DNA of 64,000 bases. Source: Gillisia hiemivivida (GTDB lineage Bacteria; Bacteroidota; Bacteroidia; Flavobacteriales; Flavobacteriaceae). The notes below the pieces were generated by a model, which was not told the origin of the DNA, did not search any database, and saw only the letters and a list, made by a program, of their open reading frames with translations. The stretch covers positions 62,001 to 126,000 of the forward strand of contig NZ_VORY01000005.1 in assembly GCF_007997295.1 (NCBI RefSeq), written 5' to 3'. Positions 18,189-27,423 of this stretch are shown piece by piece (the first letter of the stretch is position 1; each line of letters begins with the position of its first letter). The position numbers and the translations under genes are program-made.

Positions 18189-19817
18189 ATGGATCTTAAC
18201 TTCAATAAAAATGAAGATCATAATAAACTTTTACTTTCCACTTTAAGACAAAAGCTCGCCACAGTTAAGCTTGGAGGAGGAGAAAAACGTATTGAAAAAC
18301 ACCATGCGAAAGGTAAAATGACTGCCAGAGAGCGGATCAATTATCTTTTAGATGATTCTGATGCTGCCATAGAACTTGGGGCTTTTGTAGGAGAAGAAAT
18401 GTATGAAGAACATGGCGGGTGTCCTAGTGGTGGTGTAGTGATTAAAATAGGGCATGTTTCAGGAAAGCAATGTATTGTAGTTGCAAATGATGCGACAGTA
18501 AAAGCTGGAGCTTGGTTCCCTATTACCGCGAAAAAGAACCTGAGAGCTCAGGAAATAGCTATAGAAAACAGACTTCCAATTATTTATTTGGTGGACAGCG
18601 CTGGAGTATATTTGCCAATGCAGGATGAAATTTTTCCAGATAAAGAACACTTCGGAAGGATCTTTAGAAATAATGCAGTAATGAGTAGTATGGGAATTAC
18701 TCAGATCTCGGCTGTGATGGGAAGTTGTGTTGCGGGTGGAGCTTATTTACCAATTATGAGTGATGAGGCTATTATTGTAGAGAAAACGGGAAGTATTTTC
18801 TTGGCCGGAAGCTATTTGGTAAAAGCTGCTATTGGAGAATCTATAGATAATGAAACCTTAGGTGGAGCTACTACCCATTCTGAAATTAGTGGTGTTACAG
18901 ATTATAAAGCAAAAGACGACAAAGATGCCCTAAATAAGATCAAGTCTATAATGGATAAGATCGGGGATTATGACAAAGCTGGATTTAGTAGAAAAGATCC
19001 TATTAAACCTAAATTAGATCCTAATGAAATTTTTGGAATTTTACCAAGAAAACGTAACGATCAGTATGACATGCGGGAGATCATCTCTAGATTAATAGAT
19101 GATTCTGAGTTTGAAGAATACAAGAAAGAATATGGACAAACAATTATCACCGGATATGCGAGAATTGATGGTTGGGCAGTTGGTATAGTTGCCAATCAGC
19201 GTAAAATTGTAAAGACCAAAACCGGTGAAATGCAATTTGGCGGGGTGATATATTCCGATTCTGCCGATAAAGCAACTCGTTTTATCGCAAACTGTAATCA
19301 GAAAAAAATTCCTTTGGTATTTCTTCAGGATGTTACCGGATTTATGGTAGGTAGTAAAAGTGAACACGGCGGAATTATTAAAGACGGTGCAAAAATGGTT
19401 AGCGCCGTGAGTAACTCTGTAGTTCCAAAATTTACTATTATTATTGGTAACTCTTATGGTGCAGGAAATTATGCGATGTGTGGGAAAGCTTATGACCCAA
19501 GATTAATTGTAGTTTGGCCAAGTGCCGAACTTGCTGTGATGGGTGGAACTCAAGCTGCTAAAGTATTGGCTCAAATAGAAACTGCCTCCCTGGCCAAAAA
19601 GGGTGAAAAAGTAGACGAGAATAAAGAAAAAGAAGTATTCGATAAAATAAAAGCCCGATACGATAAACAAACTTCGCCATATTATGCAGCTGCCAGATTA
19701 TGGACAGATGCAATTATAAATCCTTTAGACACTAGGAAGTGGATCTCTACAGGTATTGAGGCAGCGAACCACTCGCCTATCACTAAAGATTTTAACTTAG
19801 GAGTAATCCAAACATAA
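18189..19817 (+). CDS. Acyl-CoA carboxylase beta (carboxyltransferase) subunit
   Basis: The 542-residue protein has both crotonase-like halves of a biotin-dependent carboxyltransferase. KGKMTARERI opens the N-terminal half, SCVAGGAYLP forms an oxyanion loop near 180, and NSYGAGNYAMCG near 423 with WPSAELAVMGG gives the C-terminal half. FPDKEHFGRIF and the SGVTDYKAKDD segment resemble methylcrotonyl-CoA carboxylase type (leucine breakdown) more than propionyl-CoA type. The biotin carboxylase partner is not in the window. Two further genes follow within a few bases. Confidence 0.92.
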   Translation: MDLNFNKNEDHNKLLLSTLRQKLATVKLGGGEKRIEKHHAKGKMTARERINYLLDDSDAAIELGAFVGEEMYEEHGGCPSGGVVIKIGHVSGKQCIVVANDATVKAGAWFPITAKKNLRAQEIAIENRLPIIYLVDSAGVYLPMQDEIFPDKEHFGRIFRNNAVMSSMGITQISAVMGSCVAGGAYLPIMSDEAIIVEKTGSIFLAGSYLVKAAIGESIDNETLGGATTHSEISGVTDYKAKDDKDALNKIKSIMDKIGDYDKAGFSRKDPIKPKLDPNEIFGILPRKRNDQYDMREIISRLIDDSEFEEYKKEYGQTIITGYARIDGWAVGIVANQRKIVKTKTGEMQFGGVIYSDSADKATRFIANCNQKKIPLVFLQDVTGFMVGSKSEHGGIIKDGAKMVSAVSNSVVPKFTIIIGNSYGAGNYAMCGKAYDPRLIVVWPSAELAVMGGTQAAKVLAQIETASLAKKGEKVDENKEKEVFDKIKARYDKQTSPYYAAARLWTDAIINPLDTRKWISTGIEAANHSPITKDFNLGVIQT

Positions 19818-19820
19818 TCT

Positions 19821-20708
19821 ATGCGATACCTTTTATATATTTTTTTTACGCTTTTCTGTTCTGAAGGATTTTCTCAAGACTCCTCAGCTGTGAGGAAAGT
19901 TGTTAGATCCTATATTGATCTCAAAACTTATAAGGAAAAAGGGGATCCTTTAACTAAACAGGACACCATAGATTTTATGATTAGAGGAAAGGACACTTTG
20001 GTGCTTGTCCCAAATGAGTTTATAAATGACCTTCGGCATGGAAAAGGAGTTCGTGTTAGATATGAACCAAAAGACTCTCTCTTTCTTGAAACCTATAAAA
20101 ATATTGTTTTTGGTAACAAAGAAAATTCGAAAGCGACTCTAAAAATATGGAAAGAAGACATAAAGATCTATTTTGATACTTCTGTACCAAAATTACATCG
20201 CACGGCTCTAATGGATTTTGCTGGAGGTCTTTCTGCGGATATAGATTCTCTAAATATTGAGAAGGTTAATGTTAAAGCAGAATCCAATTATTTGGTTTAT
20301 TATATAAACGATGAAAATGATCAGGATTTTGAACCTAGAATCACTCAAAAAACCTCTGGCTATTATGTTACTTGGAATGGCAGACAGCAATTAATCCAAG
20401 CATCTCTAAAGGTAAATACTACAAATATAAAAGCCCAAAATTATCAAATTGCAAATTTGAAATCTAACTTCATAAAAACCTTGGGCTATTTTGGAGTTGA
20501 CCCCTCTATAAATTGTAACAGTTATTTTTCAAATTGTCCCATGATCAGAAACTTCACCAGTAGCGACATGGAAATCTTAAAATATCATTATTCGTACGGT
20601 ATTTGCAAAGGTACAACTAGAGAAGATTTTGAAGATCTTCATAGTAAAATGAAAAAGACTTTAAAAAATCGGCCCGACGCAGAATTATTTATAATGCATA
20701 CTCCATAA
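19821..20708 (+). CDS. Secreted protein of unknown function (DUF2927-like?)
   Basis: The 295-residue protein begins with a Sec signal peptide (cleavage near FSQ, about residue 19). The remainder is soluble, with YLVYYINDEND and the C-terminal SDMEILKYHYSYGICKGTT. That end is reminiscent of DUF2927 proteins, where a similar pattern closes the domain, but I cannot confirm the family. Three cysteines near CNSYFSNC and GIC could form disulfides. It starts three bases after the carboxyltransferase stop and ends eight bases before the M1 peptidase, so all three are probably one transcript. Confidence 0.65.
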   Translation: MRYLLYIFFTLFCSEGFSQDSSAVRKVVRSYIDLKTYKEKGDPLTKQDTIDFMIRGKDTLVLVPNEFINDLRHGKGVRVRYEPKDSLFLETYKNIVFGNKENSKATLKIWKEDIKIYFDTSVPKLHRTALMDFAGGLSADIDSLNIEKVNVKAESNYLVYYINDENDQDFEPRITQKTSGYYVTWNGRQQLIQASLKVNTTNIKAQNYQIANLKSNFIKTLGYFGVDPSINCNSYFSNCPMIRNFTSSDMEILKYHYSYGICKGTTREDFEDLHSKMKKTLKNRPDAELFIMHTP

Positions 20709-20716
20709 AATTATAT

Positions 20717-22357
20717 ATGAAAAATATATCGCTACTAATAATAATTATATTTCTTGGTGTAACTTCAAGCTTCTCCCAAGTATTAAGTAATAAAAACAAG
20801 CAATACACCGAAGCAGATTCCTTAAGAGGTTCCTTAAGACCGGAACGCTCATACGATGTTTTAAAATATCACCTGCAAGTACAAATTGATCCAGAAGAAA
20901 GATTTATCTCTGGCTTTAATACCATCACTTTTAAAACTGAAGAAGATTTGCCTGTTATGCAGATCGATCTTTTTGAAAACATGAGAATAGATTCCATCAT
21001 TCATGGAACTGAAAAATTGGACTATAAGAGAAAATTCAATGCCGTCTTTGTGGAATTTGAAGAAGCCTTAAGTGCTAAAGCAACAGACTCTATTCAAGTA
21101 TTTTATTCTGGAAATCCTATTATAGCGAAGAATGCTCCTTGGGATGGTGGCTTCGTATTTAAGAAAGATGAAGAAGGAAATCCGTGGATCGCTGTTGCGG
21201 TTCAAGGAACCGGCGCTAGTCTTTGGTATCCCAATAAAGATCATCAAAGTGACGAGCCGGAAGAAGCATTGATAGAAATTGCTGTTCCAACTGGTCTTAC
21301 AAATGTTTCTAATGGGAGATTACTAGGAACAAAATATTTGGAAAATGGCTACACTCGATGGAGTTACAAAGTGAGTAATCCAATAAACAATTATGACATC
21401 GTTTTTAACATCGCAAACTATGTTCATTTTCAGGATAAATACAAGGATCTGGATCTAGATTATTACGTGCTGCCCTACAATCTTGAAAAAGCTAAAAAAC
21501 AATTTGCAGAGGTTAAGCCAATGATGAAATGCTTCTATGAAAAATTTGGAGAATATCCTTTCAAGGAAGATGGCTATAAACTAGTAGAGACTCCATATTT
21601 GGGAATGGAGCACCAGAGTGCTGTAGCTTATGGAAACCATTACAAAATGGGCTATTTAGGCCGCGATCTTTCTGGAACTGGGATCGGATTAAAATGGGAT
21701 TTTATAATTATCCACGAATCTGGACACGAGTGGTTTGGAAATAGTATCACTGCCAATGATATTGCAGATATGTGGATACATGAGGGTTTCACCACCTACT
21801 CTGAGGCTGTTTATGTAGAATGTAGATGGGGAAAAGATGATGCCTTAAAATATTTGGAAGGACTTAGAAAAAACATCGGTAATAAAGCTCCAATAATTGG
21901 GGATTATGGCGTAAATAGTGAAGGCTCTGGAGATATGTATCCTAAAGGCGCTAATTTATTAAACACCTTAAGAAGCATTTATAATAACGATGAACTTTGG
22001 TGGAAAACTTTAAAAGATTACACGCTTACTTTTAAGCATAAAACGATAGACACAAAAACAGTTGAGAATTTCTTTAATACTCCGGTAGAAACAGATCTTC
22101 AGCCTATTTTCGATCAATATCTTAGATATTCTGCAATTCCAGTATTAGAATTCAAGAAAACAGGAAAACGAATAAGTTATCGCTGGAAAACAGACGTTCC
22201 AAATTTCAATATGCCAGTAGATGTTTTTATAAATAAAAAAGAAATTCGACTCACTCCTTCAAATACATGGAAAGAATTTTCTAAAGAAGTTGAAGATCTG
22301 GATGATATTAAAGTCAATGAAAAAGAGTTTTACATAGAAACTAAATTTATAAAATGA
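20717..22357 (+). CDS. Secreted M1-family metallopeptidase
   Basis: The 546-residue protein has a Sec signal peptide (cleaved after SFSQ). Its gluzincin active site is HESGH at 333-337, with the third zinc ligand Glu356 (MWIHEG), the standard spacing of M1 aminopeptidases. The exopeptidase motif appears as LGMEHQSA instead of canonical GAMEN. It is shorter than full M1 enzymes, so it lacks the large C-terminal helical domain. It is likely periplasmic or surface-exposed and works on peptides. It is the last gene of a three-gene run and is followed by a terminator. Confidence 0.9.
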   Translation: MKNISLLIIIIFLGVTSSFSQVLSNKNKQYTEADSLRGSLRPERSYDVLKYHLQVQIDPEERFISGFNTITFKTEEDLPVMQIDLFENMRIDSIIHGTEKLDYKRKFNAVFVEFEEALSAKATDSIQVFYSGNPIIAKNAPWDGGFVFKKDEEGNPWIAVAVQGTGASLWYPNKDHQSDEPEEALIEIAVPTGLTNVSNGRLLGTKYLENGYTRWSYKVSNPINNYDIVFNIANYVHFQDKYKDLDLDYYVLPYNLEKAKKQFAEVKPMMKCFYEKFGEYPFKEDGYKLVETPYLGMEHQSAVAYGNHYKMGYLGRDLSGTGIGLKWDFIIIHESGHEWFGNSITANDIADMWIHEGFTTYSEAVYVECRWGKDDALKYLEGLRKNIGNKAPIIGDYGVNSEGSGDMYPKGANLLNTLRSIYNNDELWWKTLKDYTLTFKHKTIDTKTVENFFNTPVETDLQPIFDQYLRYSAIPVLEFKKTGKRISYRWKTDVPNFNMPVDVFINKKEIRLTPSNTWKEFSKEVEDLDDIKVNEKEFYIETKFIK

Positions 22358-22378
22358 ATTGAATCAATATTTATTGAA

Positions 22379-22416
22379 AGCTTCCAAGGTAAAATATAAA
22401 CTTGGAAGCCTTTTTT
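22379..22416 (+). terminator. Intrinsic terminator after M1 peptidase
   Basis: GCTTCCAAG (22380-22388), 12-base loop, CTTGGAAGC (22401-22409), then CTTTTTT. Confidence 0.85.
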
Positions 22417-22489
22417 ATGCAACATTCTGATTCCTAATATTTCATAAAGTAGCTAGTTATCAGTAATTTACTTATTATTTTTTTGAGTT

Positions 22490-22902
22490 ATGATAACTAT
22501 AAAATCTCTTAATAAGTGGGCCAATGCAAATACTTATTATTCACTGGACATTCTAAGGATTGCATTGGGAGTTCTTTTTTACAAAAGGACTTCAATTTAT
22601 TTCTCAAAGCCAGATCTTTATGGAGCTTTTTAAGCCACTTCGCGATTTTGGAGGTAATGATAGTGATTCATTAGGTAGCGCCAGCACATTTGGCTGGAGG
22701 CCTAATGATAGCCTTTGGCTTGCTTACACGTTAGGCATTAATCGCAAAACTTCCAATACTTCTTGGCGCGATCTTAATCAACTTTATTGGAGTAATGAAT
22801 CCCGGTAACTTAATAATCGCCATTACTATTTTACTGCTTACTTGTTTCTTTATAATCTATGGCTCCGGAAAGCATTCTGCAGACTATTATTTAAAAATGT
22901 GA
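22490..22902 (+). pseudogene. DoxX-family membrane protein, degraded
   Basis: Joining three frames rebuilds one DoxX-like protein. The ATG at 22490 gives MITIKSLNKWANANTYY and LDILRIALGVLF. After a shift near the T/A runs at 22575-22590 the frame continues KGLQFISQSQIFMELFKPL. A second shift near 22655 leads to MIVIH, then VAPAHLAGGLMIAFGLLTR, and finally LPILLGAILINFIGVMNPG up to a TGA at 22900-22902. In the last frame two TAG codons (22672-22674, 22732-22734) replace what are probably Tyr and Trp. Two frameshifts and two stops make function unlikely. Confidence 0.88.
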
Positions 22903-22910
22903 TATTAATT

Positions 22911-24221
22911 TTAAGGAATAAGCAGTAATTCAGTTTGCCTTTCATTTACATATTTAAAAGAGTTTTCTCCCCAAGACCCTGCTTCTTCAAGCATGATTCG
23001 TATATCTTTATCCCACTCCGGGATTGCAACTGTGGTGTTTAATTCTATAGCATAGGTAGTGTTTGGAAACAACTTATAATCTCCAGTTCCGGGAACTCCA
23101 TCCTGAGAATCCCACATTCCAATAGTTGGACCGGCAGAATGGCCATAAAGTCCTAAAGGATGTGTATATATTGAAGGTTGCAAACCCACAGCCTTAGCTT
23201 CCGAAAGAGATTTTTTAAGAATTTCGTTACCAGATCTCCCAGATTCGAAATTAGAAGTTAGTATATCCTGAAGCTGATTTCCCTTTTTAAGTGCTTCTCT
23301 TAGAAATTCAGGAGCCTCAGTTTCTCCATCTTTTAGCACATAAGCATGTTGTTGGCAATCTGTATTCAGTCTTAAATAACTTATCCCAAAATCACAATGT
23401 AAAAGATCTCCTGGTAAGATCGTTGTTTCTCCAAATCCATTTGAAAAAGCATCTATATGGTCTTTTAATTTTTCTTCTTTTCTCTGGATGTCAACCGTTG
23501 GATGAAACCATGTTTCCAATCCAAGAGCTGTTACTTTTTGTCTCAACCACCAAACAACTTCTTCAGAAGTTGTTTGCCCCGGAACAATCACTTTCTCGCT
23601 AAAAGCTTCAGCAATAATATCATGAGTCATTTTAACCAAGATCTTATAAAATTCCATTTCTTTCGCTGTCCTAGTCTCTATCCAACCAACAGCAAGATCT
23701 TCCGCAGAAACAAGCTTATTTCTATATTCCTCTGGTAAATGAGTAATAAATTCTTCGTGATCGGTTTTCACCAGTCCATCTGCAATTGCGAAATTTTCAG
23801 AATAATTCAAACCTATATTATCTGGATTTCTTTCAGAAATAATATCTATCAGGGCTTTCCACTGGTTAGGCTGCTTTTCCTTGTCCCAGGCAGAAGAAAT
23901 ACTTTCTCCAATATTATATCTCGCAACAGCAAGTCGTTCTACCTTTTTAGAATTTTTCGGTTTATAAAAAACTAGGATCGTTCTTCTCCTTGCGTTTAGC
24001 CAGGTAGCGGGAAGCATTGTTTTTAAAACAGGGTCCTCATTATATTCTCTGGAGATGATTACCCACATATCAATCCCTGCACGTTCCATTAGTTGGGGCA
24101 AAGTATTTTCAAACTTATCCTCTAACAATTCGTCAATTACTTTTGCTCTATTTTTTTCTGAAAGGATTTGTGCATTCAATGAAAAACTGAAGCACAGAAA
24201 TAGGAATAAAATTTTATACAT
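22911..24221 (-). CDS. Secreted M24-family metallopeptidase (Xaa-Pro peptidase-like)
   Basis: The 436-residue protein has a Sec signal peptide (cleavage about residue 17, SLNAQ). An N-terminal creatinase/prolidase-like domain precedes the pita-bread catalytic domain. The five metal ligands appear in order: Asp in HCDFG, Asp in LNTDCQQ, His in GHSAG, Glu in AIELNTT and Glu in MLEEAG. That predicts an active dinuclear metal peptidase acting on Xaa-Pro peptides outside the cytoplasm. It lies 30 bases downstream of menE on the same strand. Confidence 0.88.
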   Translation of the reverse strand: MYKILFLFLCFSFSLNAQILSEKNRAKVIDELLEDKFENTLPQLMERAGIDMWVIISREYNEDPVLKTMLPATWLNARRRTILVFYKPKNSKKVERLAVARYNIGESISSAWDKEKQPNQWKALIDIISERNPDNIGLNYSENFAIADGLVKTDHEEFITHLPEEYRNKLVSAEDLAVGWIETRTAKEMEFYKILVKMTHDIIAEAFSEKVIVPGQTTSEEVVWWLRQKVTALGLETWFHPTVDIQRKEEKLKDHIDAFSNGFGETTILPGDLLHCDFGISYLRLNTDCQQHAYVLKDGETEAPEFLREALKKGNQLQDILTSNFESGRSGNEILKKSLSEAKAVGLQPSIYTHPLGLYGHSAGPTIGMWDSQDGVPGTGDYKLFPNTTYAIELNTTVAIPEWDKDIRIMLEEAGSWGENSFKYVNERQTELLLIP

Positions 24222-24251
24222 AAAAAAGCATTTTTAAATCAAGAGAGAAAG

Positions 24252-25349
24252 TTACTTTATTTTGCTTCGAAGAGTATTTTTTCTATGGATCTTTCCGTTA
24301 GGAGTTTCTTCGAATTTCCCAATTAGATAAATTTTCTTCGGAATTTCGTACTTATCCAAGTGTTTTACTGAATGCACCCTCTCTTTTAGCTCCGATAATA
24401 ATTCTTCAGAAAAATCTGCTTCAATAAATAAGACTAATTTTTCTCCAAGTGCATCATCCGGCATTCCAATAAGGAAAAAGCGACCATCTATTACTGCACT
24501 TAGCTTTCTTTCAATATTTTCAGGATACAATTTGATCCCTCCAGAATTTACCACATTATCAATTCTACCTTTCCAGAGAAACTTCTTATAAGTAAGAATC
24601 TCCACTACATCATTGGTCACTAGTACCTCATCTGCGATGGTAGGGGCATTAATAATTAAGCAATCTCTTTTGTCTTTGGAAATATGCACATTGGGCATTA
24701 CTTTAAAAGGAGCTGGCTTTTTCTTATTCTTTTTAGTGTTCAATTTTTTAGCAGCCATGTGAGAAACTGTCTCTGTCATTCCAAAAGTTTCATAAACTTT
24801 GGTATTAAGACCCTGAACCATTTCTTGTAATTTTGGAGAAACAGCCCCACCACCAACTATTAATTTCTTGATTAAATGTAGCCTACTAATAGAATTATCT
24901 AACTGAAATGGGGTCATCGCACAAAAATCGTATGTTTTATACAAATTATCCAACGGATTAGAAGAAGGTGGCACAAGATCTAATTCCCATCCTAAAACCA
25001 TTGCACGCACTAACATCATTTTACCTGCGATATATTTTGCTGGCAAACACATCAATGCAGTACATCCCGCTTCCATTTCAAAAAAATCTCCTGTTGCTAT
25101 GGCAGAATTGATCATATGCTCTTTCCTGACCTTAACTTTTTTTGCTTTACCAGTAGAGCCAGAGGTATTTACTACAATAAACTCTGAAGGCTTTAGCCAA
25201 TTTAAGATAAAATCTCCAATCTCTCCTTCATGCGGTTCTCCTTCCTTAATGAAGTTATAAGCCACTTTAGCCAAATCTTCATTAGAAAAATGCAACTTAT
25301 TAATTTTAAAACCTTTATGAGTATCTGGAAGACAAAATTTATCAATCAT
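24252..25349 (-). CDS. menE: o-Succinylbenzoate-CoA ligase (short form)
   Basis: This acyl-adenylate-forming enzyme activates o-succinylbenzoate for menaquinone synthesis. The AMP-binding P-loop is NTSGSTGKAKKVKV at about 60-73; YETFGMTETVSHMA (about 191-204) is the adenine motif; the hinge is near GGIKLYPENIE and the catalytic C-terminal lysine is in PNGKIHRK. At 365 residues it is shorter than the roughly 450-residue proteobacterial MenE and lacks most of the N-terminal subdomain, as I recall for Bacteroidota enzymes. The function is supported by nearby menC and menA. Confidence 0.87.
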   Translation of the reverse strand: MIDKFCLPDTHKGFKINKLHFSNEDLAKVAYNFIKEGEPHEGEIGDFILNWLKPSEFIVVNTSGSTGKAKKVKVRKEHMINSAIATGDFFEMEAGCTALMCLPAKYIAGKMMLVRAMVLGWELDLVPPSSNPLDNLYKTYDFCAMTPFQLDNSISRLHLIKKLIVGGGAVSPKLQEMVQGLNTKVYETFGMTETVSHMAAKKLNTKKNKKKPAPFKVMPNVHISKDKRDCLIINAPTIADEVLVTNDVVEILTYKKFLWKGRIDNVVNSGGIKLYPENIERKLSAVIDGRFFLIGMPDDALGEKLVLFIEADFSEELLSELKERVHSVKHLDKYEIPKKIYLIGKFEETPNGKIHRKNTLRSKIK

Positions 25350-25405
25350 TACAGTTGGTTTTTAACGAAAATATTGTTACTTAAACCTAAAATTAACAAA
25401 AATAT

Positions 25406-26356
25406 TTATGAATTTCCTATGTTCTGAATATTCTTATCAACAATCGGAGCCTCTACTTTTCCGAATAGTTTTTCTTTCCAATCACTCCATCCATATTTCT
25501 TAGCCATTATGAACAAAAATGAAGGATATACTACGAATATTGGAATAAGCACATCTACACCCGCTGTTGGGTTTGATATATCTATTAATAAAGAATTTGT
25601 TTGAAACGCCGTCCAATCTGCCGTAACCAATACAGCTGTTAGTAAATTATTCCCGGCATGAAAGCCTAAAGCCAATTCCAAACCTTCGTCCATAAGTGTC
25701 ATAATACCTAATAGAAAACCTGTTCCTATATAATAGATCATTATGATATTTCCCATTTTTGTCACTTCCGGATTAAAGAAATGTAACCCGCCAAATACAA
25801 CCGAAGTCAATATTAATGGAACCCATTTATTCTTGACCAACACTCCTATTCCCTGCATTAAATAGCCTCGGAAAAGATATTCTTCAAAACTGGTTTGCAA
25901 TGGGATCATGATCAAAGCGATGATCAGCATTATAAAAAATGGCTCGGGTTGGAAATTAACCAAGTAATCCTGGGGGTTGGAATAATAATCGAAGGCTGTA
26001 ACTGAAATAGAAAAAATTGCTACCAATCCAAATCCGAAGAAAAATCTACCCCAATCTACTTTTTTTCGAGAAGTAGTAACTGTTCGAATAGGTTGATAAT
26101 GGATATATTTCACCACAAATAATAACGCAAACAGACCTACCGCAAATGTGAGCAATAATAGAAACAGGTTTAGATTGGAATCTAAGATTTTCAGCATCTC
26201 TGCTTCTTCCATTCCAACGATATCCATACCGCCCTCCAAAAACATAGCTACCGCCAATGGAATTTGCCCGAGTATTACTGCGAAAATAATAATGGATACC
26301 CCTAATAAATATCTCCAAAAACTATGTTGGTAATTAAATGCTTGCTTAATGAACAT
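25406..26356 (-). CDS. CPBP-family intramembrane glutamic endopeptidase
   Basis: The 316-residue multi-spanning membrane protein (about eight hydrophobic segments) carries the three motifs of the CPBP (Abi) family: EEYLFRG near 160, the FGGLHF motif near 190 and HAGNN near 232. The Glu-Glu and His residues form the presumed catalytic centre in the membrane. Its substrate is unknown; family members process prenylated or membrane proteins, and some act in bacteriocin immunity. It sits inside the menaquinone cluster, eight bases after menC. Confidence 0.9.
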   Translation of the reverse strand: MFIKQAFNYQHSFWRYLLGVSIIIFAVILGQIPLAVAMFLEGGMDIVGMEEAEMLKILDSNLNLFLLLLTFAVGLFALLFVVKYIHYQPIRTVTTSRKKVDWGRFFFGFGLVAIFSISVTAFDYYSNPQDYLVNFQPEPFFIMLIIALIMIPLQTSFEEYLFRGYLMQGIGVLVKNKWVPLILTSVVFGGLHFFNPEVTKMGNIIMIYYIGTGFLLGIMTLMDEGLELALGFHAGNNLLTAVLVTADWTAFQTNSLLIDISNPTAGVDVLIPIFVVYPSFLFIMAKKYGWSDWKEKLFGKVEAPIVDKNIQNIGNS

Positions 26357-26363
26357 GTATAAA

Positions 26364-27398
26364 TTATAGATTAAAACCCCAAGAGGTTTCAGGATTGTAC
26401 ATAATAGTTCCGCTTTTTACCTCTAACGGAGACTCAAAATTATTTGTATAAAGACCTCCGGTACCAAGACCTTGAGGTAACTGAGACTTTTTGGTGTAAG
26501 TCCACTGACTTATGGCATTTAAACCTACATTGCTTTCCAAAGCACTTGTTACCCACCAACCAATCTCCATTGCATCTGCCAACTGCAGCCACTCTTCTGT
26601 CCCTTTGTATCCTCCAATTAGACTTGGCTTAAAAATGACATACTGAGGCTTGATTGTTTGTAGTAATTTCTTCTTGTTTGTTACACCGGTAACTCCAATT
26701 AGCTCTTCATCTAATGCAATAGGAATGGGTGTGATCTCGCATAGTTTCGCCATATCACTAAACTGTCCTTGTTTAATAGGCTGTTCTATACTATGAATAT
26801 TAAACTGGTTAAGTCGCTGCAGTTTTGCTAAAGCATCCTCTGGGGAAAAAGCTCCATTGGCATCTAATCTTATTTCTATTTCTTCGGAAGAAAACTCAGA
26901 TCTTATAAATTTCAGAAGATCTAATTCCGCATCAAAATCAATTGCACCAATTTTCAGCTTAATGCATTTGAAACCATTTTTTATCTTTTCGAGAATTTGC
27001 TCCTTCATAAAGGATTTTTCACCCATCCATACCAATCCATTTATTGGGATTGAATCTTTTCCATTGGTGAATTCTGAAGGATGTAATAAAAAAGGAGTTG
27101 AGGCTTCCAAAGATCTAAAGGCCATCTCTACACCAAATTGTAACGAGGGAAAATCTAAAAGTTGTTCCCAAAGTGCATCAACACCAAGAGAGATGTTTTC
27201 ACAAACCCAAGATAGTTTATTTTCATAATCTGGTCTATCATCTATACTCAGAGATCGTAAGAGTCCACATTCTCCGACACCAACTTTTTCTTCAGAGGTT
27301 ATAATTATAAACCAAGTTTCTTTAGTGGTAAGAATACCCCGCGAGGTTCCGCTTGGGCGTTTAAATTCTAAAAGATGTCTGCGGTAAGTTGCCTGCAT
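26364..27398 (-). CDS. menC: o-Succinylbenzoate synthase
   Basis: MenC dehydrates SHCHC to o-succinylbenzoate in menaquinone synthesis. The 344-residue enolase-superfamily protein has the KxK acid/base motif (CIKLKIG near 146), metal ligands Asp in RLDANGAF, Glu in IEQPI and Asp in ALDEE, and the distal catalytic Lys in VIFKPSLIGG. All are intact. GTGGLYTNNF near the C-terminus is the substrate loop expected for OSBS rather than for muconate enzymes. It is read with menA, menE and the CPBP gene. Confidence 0.92.
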   Translation of the reverse strand: MQATYRRHLLEFKRPSGTSRGILTTKETWFIIITSEEKVGVGECGLLRSLSIDDRPDYENKLSWVCENISLGVDALWEQLLDFPSLQFGVEMAFRSLEASTPFLLHPSEFTNGKDSIPINGLVWMGEKSFMKEQILEKIKNGFKCIKLKIGAIDFDAELDLLKFIRSEFSSEEIEIRLDANGAFSPEDALAKLQRLNQFNIHSIEQPIKQGQFSDMAKLCEITPIPIALDEELIGVTGVTNKKKLLQTIKPQYVIFKPSLIGGYKGTEEWLQLADAMEIGWWVTSALESNVGLNAISQWTYTKKSQLPQGLGTGGLYTNNFESPLEVKSGTIMYNPETSWGFNL

Positions 27399-27423
27399 TG
27401 AGAATTAGTTATTTTTTTTGAAA

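Noticed and set aside
22560-22808. Stand-alone 82-residue protein
   Set aside because: Its first third is the middle of the DoxX remnant and the rest is out-of-frame DoxX sequence.
25406-26356. Abortive-infection (Abi) phage defence gene
   Set aside because: CPBP proteins are often labelled Abi, but the position within a menaquinone gene run and lack of defence neighbours do not support that role.
26364-27398. Muconate cycloisomerase rather than OSB synthase
   Set aside because: Neighbouring menE and menA and the OSBS-like C-terminal loop favour MenC.
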